Positions 23,282 through 24,128 of a DNA stretch of 24,128 bases are shown piece after piece. Location of the stretch: IMG/VR virus record IMGVR_UViG_3300033148_000777, positions 1 through 24,128 of that record, one strand, 5' to 3'. The translations under genes were made by a program, and so were the position numbers. Every line of letters starts with the position of its first letter. Position 1 is the first letter of the stretch. Origin of the DNA: a virus. The notes under the pieces are model-generated. The model was not told the DNA's origin. It saw only the letters and a list, made by a program, of their open reading frames with translations, and did not search any database.

Positions 23282-23320
23282 CAAGGGTTAATCATTTAAT
23301 AGATAAATTTTTAACCCTTG
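23282..23320. repeat. 10-bp perfect inverted repeat
   Basis: CAAGGGTTAA at 23282-23291 and TTAACCCTTG at 23311-23320 with a 19-base loop. It could be the 5' hairpin of the following RNA, a terminator of the small-gene run (a short TTTT follows only after five bases), or a protein-binding palindrome. Confidence 0.65.
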
Positions 23321-23330
23321 ATAAGTTTTA

Positions 23331-23735
23331 TAGTGTGCTTTAGCGTGAAGCACATTACTAAGATTTTTGGAGCAGTCTTTAAGTAGCGGTTGGGAACATG
23401 CCTAGACAGATGGCATCGGTTAAGGAAAATCTGTAGCCTGTATGGAGTTAATAGCCCATACTTGAAATTAAAAAGCACCTAACAGGGCTAATCCAGCATA
23501 CTATTTTCTGTATGCACTCTTATCTAATAGTACGTGGTTAAAGGCTCAGGCTTACGCGATATAGTACCGAAGCGGAACGGTGGGCTGAACTATTAGCTGT
23601 AGTGATATACATGCGCTTATTAGTATGTATGGTGAACACTACAGGCAGATAGATGGGCGCTGATGTATTGCGTTTGAGTATCTATATGTACTTAGAGAGG
23701 GTTGATATAGCCCTCAGTATGCAAACTCAAAACAC
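23331..23735 (+). ncRNA. Candidate large structured non-coding RNA
   Basis: A 528-base stretch (23242-23769) has no credible gene on either strand. Within it perfect complementary segments are dense: 23331-23340 with 23348-23357 (one G-U), 23361-23367 with 23426-23432, 23398-23402 with 23412-23416, 23434-23438 with 23486-23490, 23440-23445 with 23456-23461, 23496-23501 with 23510-23515, 23524-23531 with 23589-23596, 23597-23604 with 23637-23644, 23607-23612 with 23625-23630, 23673-23679 with 23725-23731, and 23697-23701 with 23711-23715. They nest cleanly, and two long helices abut at 23596/23597 as if stacked. GC is raised (25, 26 and 28 of 60 in 23341-23400, 23401-23460 and 23521-23580, against 17 of 60 at 22861-22920). 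I cannot assign a known class; ROOL/GOLLD-like or a new phage RNA are options. Confidence 0.6.
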
Positions 23736-23769
23736 CTCACTTTACATTTGAATTAAAAGGATTAACACC

Positions 23770-24128
23770 ATGCCTAAGAAGATATGCAACTACTCAGGGT
23801 GTAACGAACTCATAACATTTAATAGAACTTACTGCTTAACACATGGCACTACTCAAACTAACTACAGTAAATATAATAGAGATAAAGACAGCGCTAAGTT
23901 TTATAACTCTACAGCATGGCGTAAGAAGCGTAGAGAAGTCTTAGCTATTCATGGTGGATTATGTCAAGACTGTTTAGCTGATGATAAGATAGTAGAAGCT
24001 GATGTAGTAGACCACATCACAGAGTTAAAAGATGATGCCTCACTAGCATTAAATAACGATAATCTAAAGCCACTTTGTCACGCATGCCATAACAAGAAAA
24101 CATTAAGTAATAAATCAAGTATAGGGTA
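23770..24128 (+). CDS. HNH endonuclease (cut by window edge)
   Basis: The first 119 codons of an HNH nuclease. The N-terminus has a small Cys cluster (C6, C11, C22). Then NSTAWRKKRREVLAIHGGLCQDC opens the HNH domain, with VVDHITELKDD (His82), NNDNLKPLCHACHNKKT (Asn98 region, C103-x2-C106, His107) completing the metal and catalytic residues. HNH proteins next to terminase genes nick or cut DNA and aid packaging in HK97-type phages. AAGG at 23757-23760 is the ribosome site. Continuing into base 1 of the window adds Tyr-Thr and a TAA at 5-7, giving 121 residues if the molecule is circular. Confidence 0.92.
   Translation, partial: MPKKICNYSGCNELITFNRTYCLTHGTTQTNYSKYNRDKDSAKFYNSTAWRKKRREVLAIHGGLCQDCLADDKIVEADVVDHITELKDDASLALNNDNLKPLCHACHNKKTLSNKSSIG

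Noticed and set aside
23331-23735. Group I intron
   Set aside because: I could not find a convincing P7/R-S core. A GATATAGTACC at 23559-23569 only loosely resembles the S element, no exon gene is interrupted, and the HNH gene starts outside.
23331-23735. tmRNA, RNase P RNA or tRNA
   Set aside because: No tRNA-like ends, T-loop sequence or RNase P core words were seen here; I saw no tRNA gene anywhere in the window.
1-24128. CRISPR array, insertion sequence, or attachment site
   Set aside because: No regularly spaced repeats, transposase, terminal inverted repeats or integrase were seen.

Overview
The window is an AT-rich genome, or nearly complete genome, of a tailed double-stranded DNA phage with an HK97-type head and a lambda-like long non-contractile tail (siphovirus). 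All convincing genes lie on the + strand. The final gene (HNH endonuclease, 23770 to the end) is cut by the window edge. Joining the last base to base 1 completes its reading frame with two more residues and a TAA at 5-7, just before the terminase promoter. This suggests a circular or circularly permuted molecule of about 24.1 kb opened inside the HNH gene.

Layout: 47-2282 terminase small and large subunits, the large one broken by a one-base frameshift. 2345-3076 a PAPS-reductase-like cargo gene with its own promoter. 3131-6916 portal, prohead protease, major capsid protein and two small head genes. 6920-8601 head-tail connector, adaptor, tail terminator and tail tube. 8676-9199 tail assembly chaperones G and GT, joined by a programmed -1 frameshift at GGGAAAC. 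9201-16742 gp10-like protein, short tape measure, and a tail-tip series (gpM-like, gpL-like, NlpC/P60, gpI-gpJ fusion). 16761-18468 tail fibre and accessory protein. 18465-19661 lysis genes. 19661-20167 a small virion-like protein. 20252-21140 a ParA ATPase and a ribbon-helix-helix partner behind a strong promoter and a palindromic operator candidate. 21130-23241 a run of very small, mostly unknown genes. 23242-23769 has no gene but is GC-raised and rich in perfect complementary segments: a candidate large structured RNA. Then the HNH gene.

I recognise no integrase, CI-type repressor, polymerase, helicase, primase or Rep protein. With ParA and a small DNA-binding partner, the best reading is a phage-plasmid that persists extrachromosomally and relies on host replication proteins or an unrecognised initiator. 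The PAPS-reductase-like gene and parA share a nearly identical 30-bp promoter block, suggesting joint expression, perhaps in the plasmid state.

Host: unknown. Low GC, extended -10 promoters (TGR-TATAAT) often with weak -35 boxes, a short Gram-negative-style signal peptide, a lambda-like tail tip and apparent absence of GATC fit a Gram-negative AT-rich host; Campylobacterota is my low-confidence guess.
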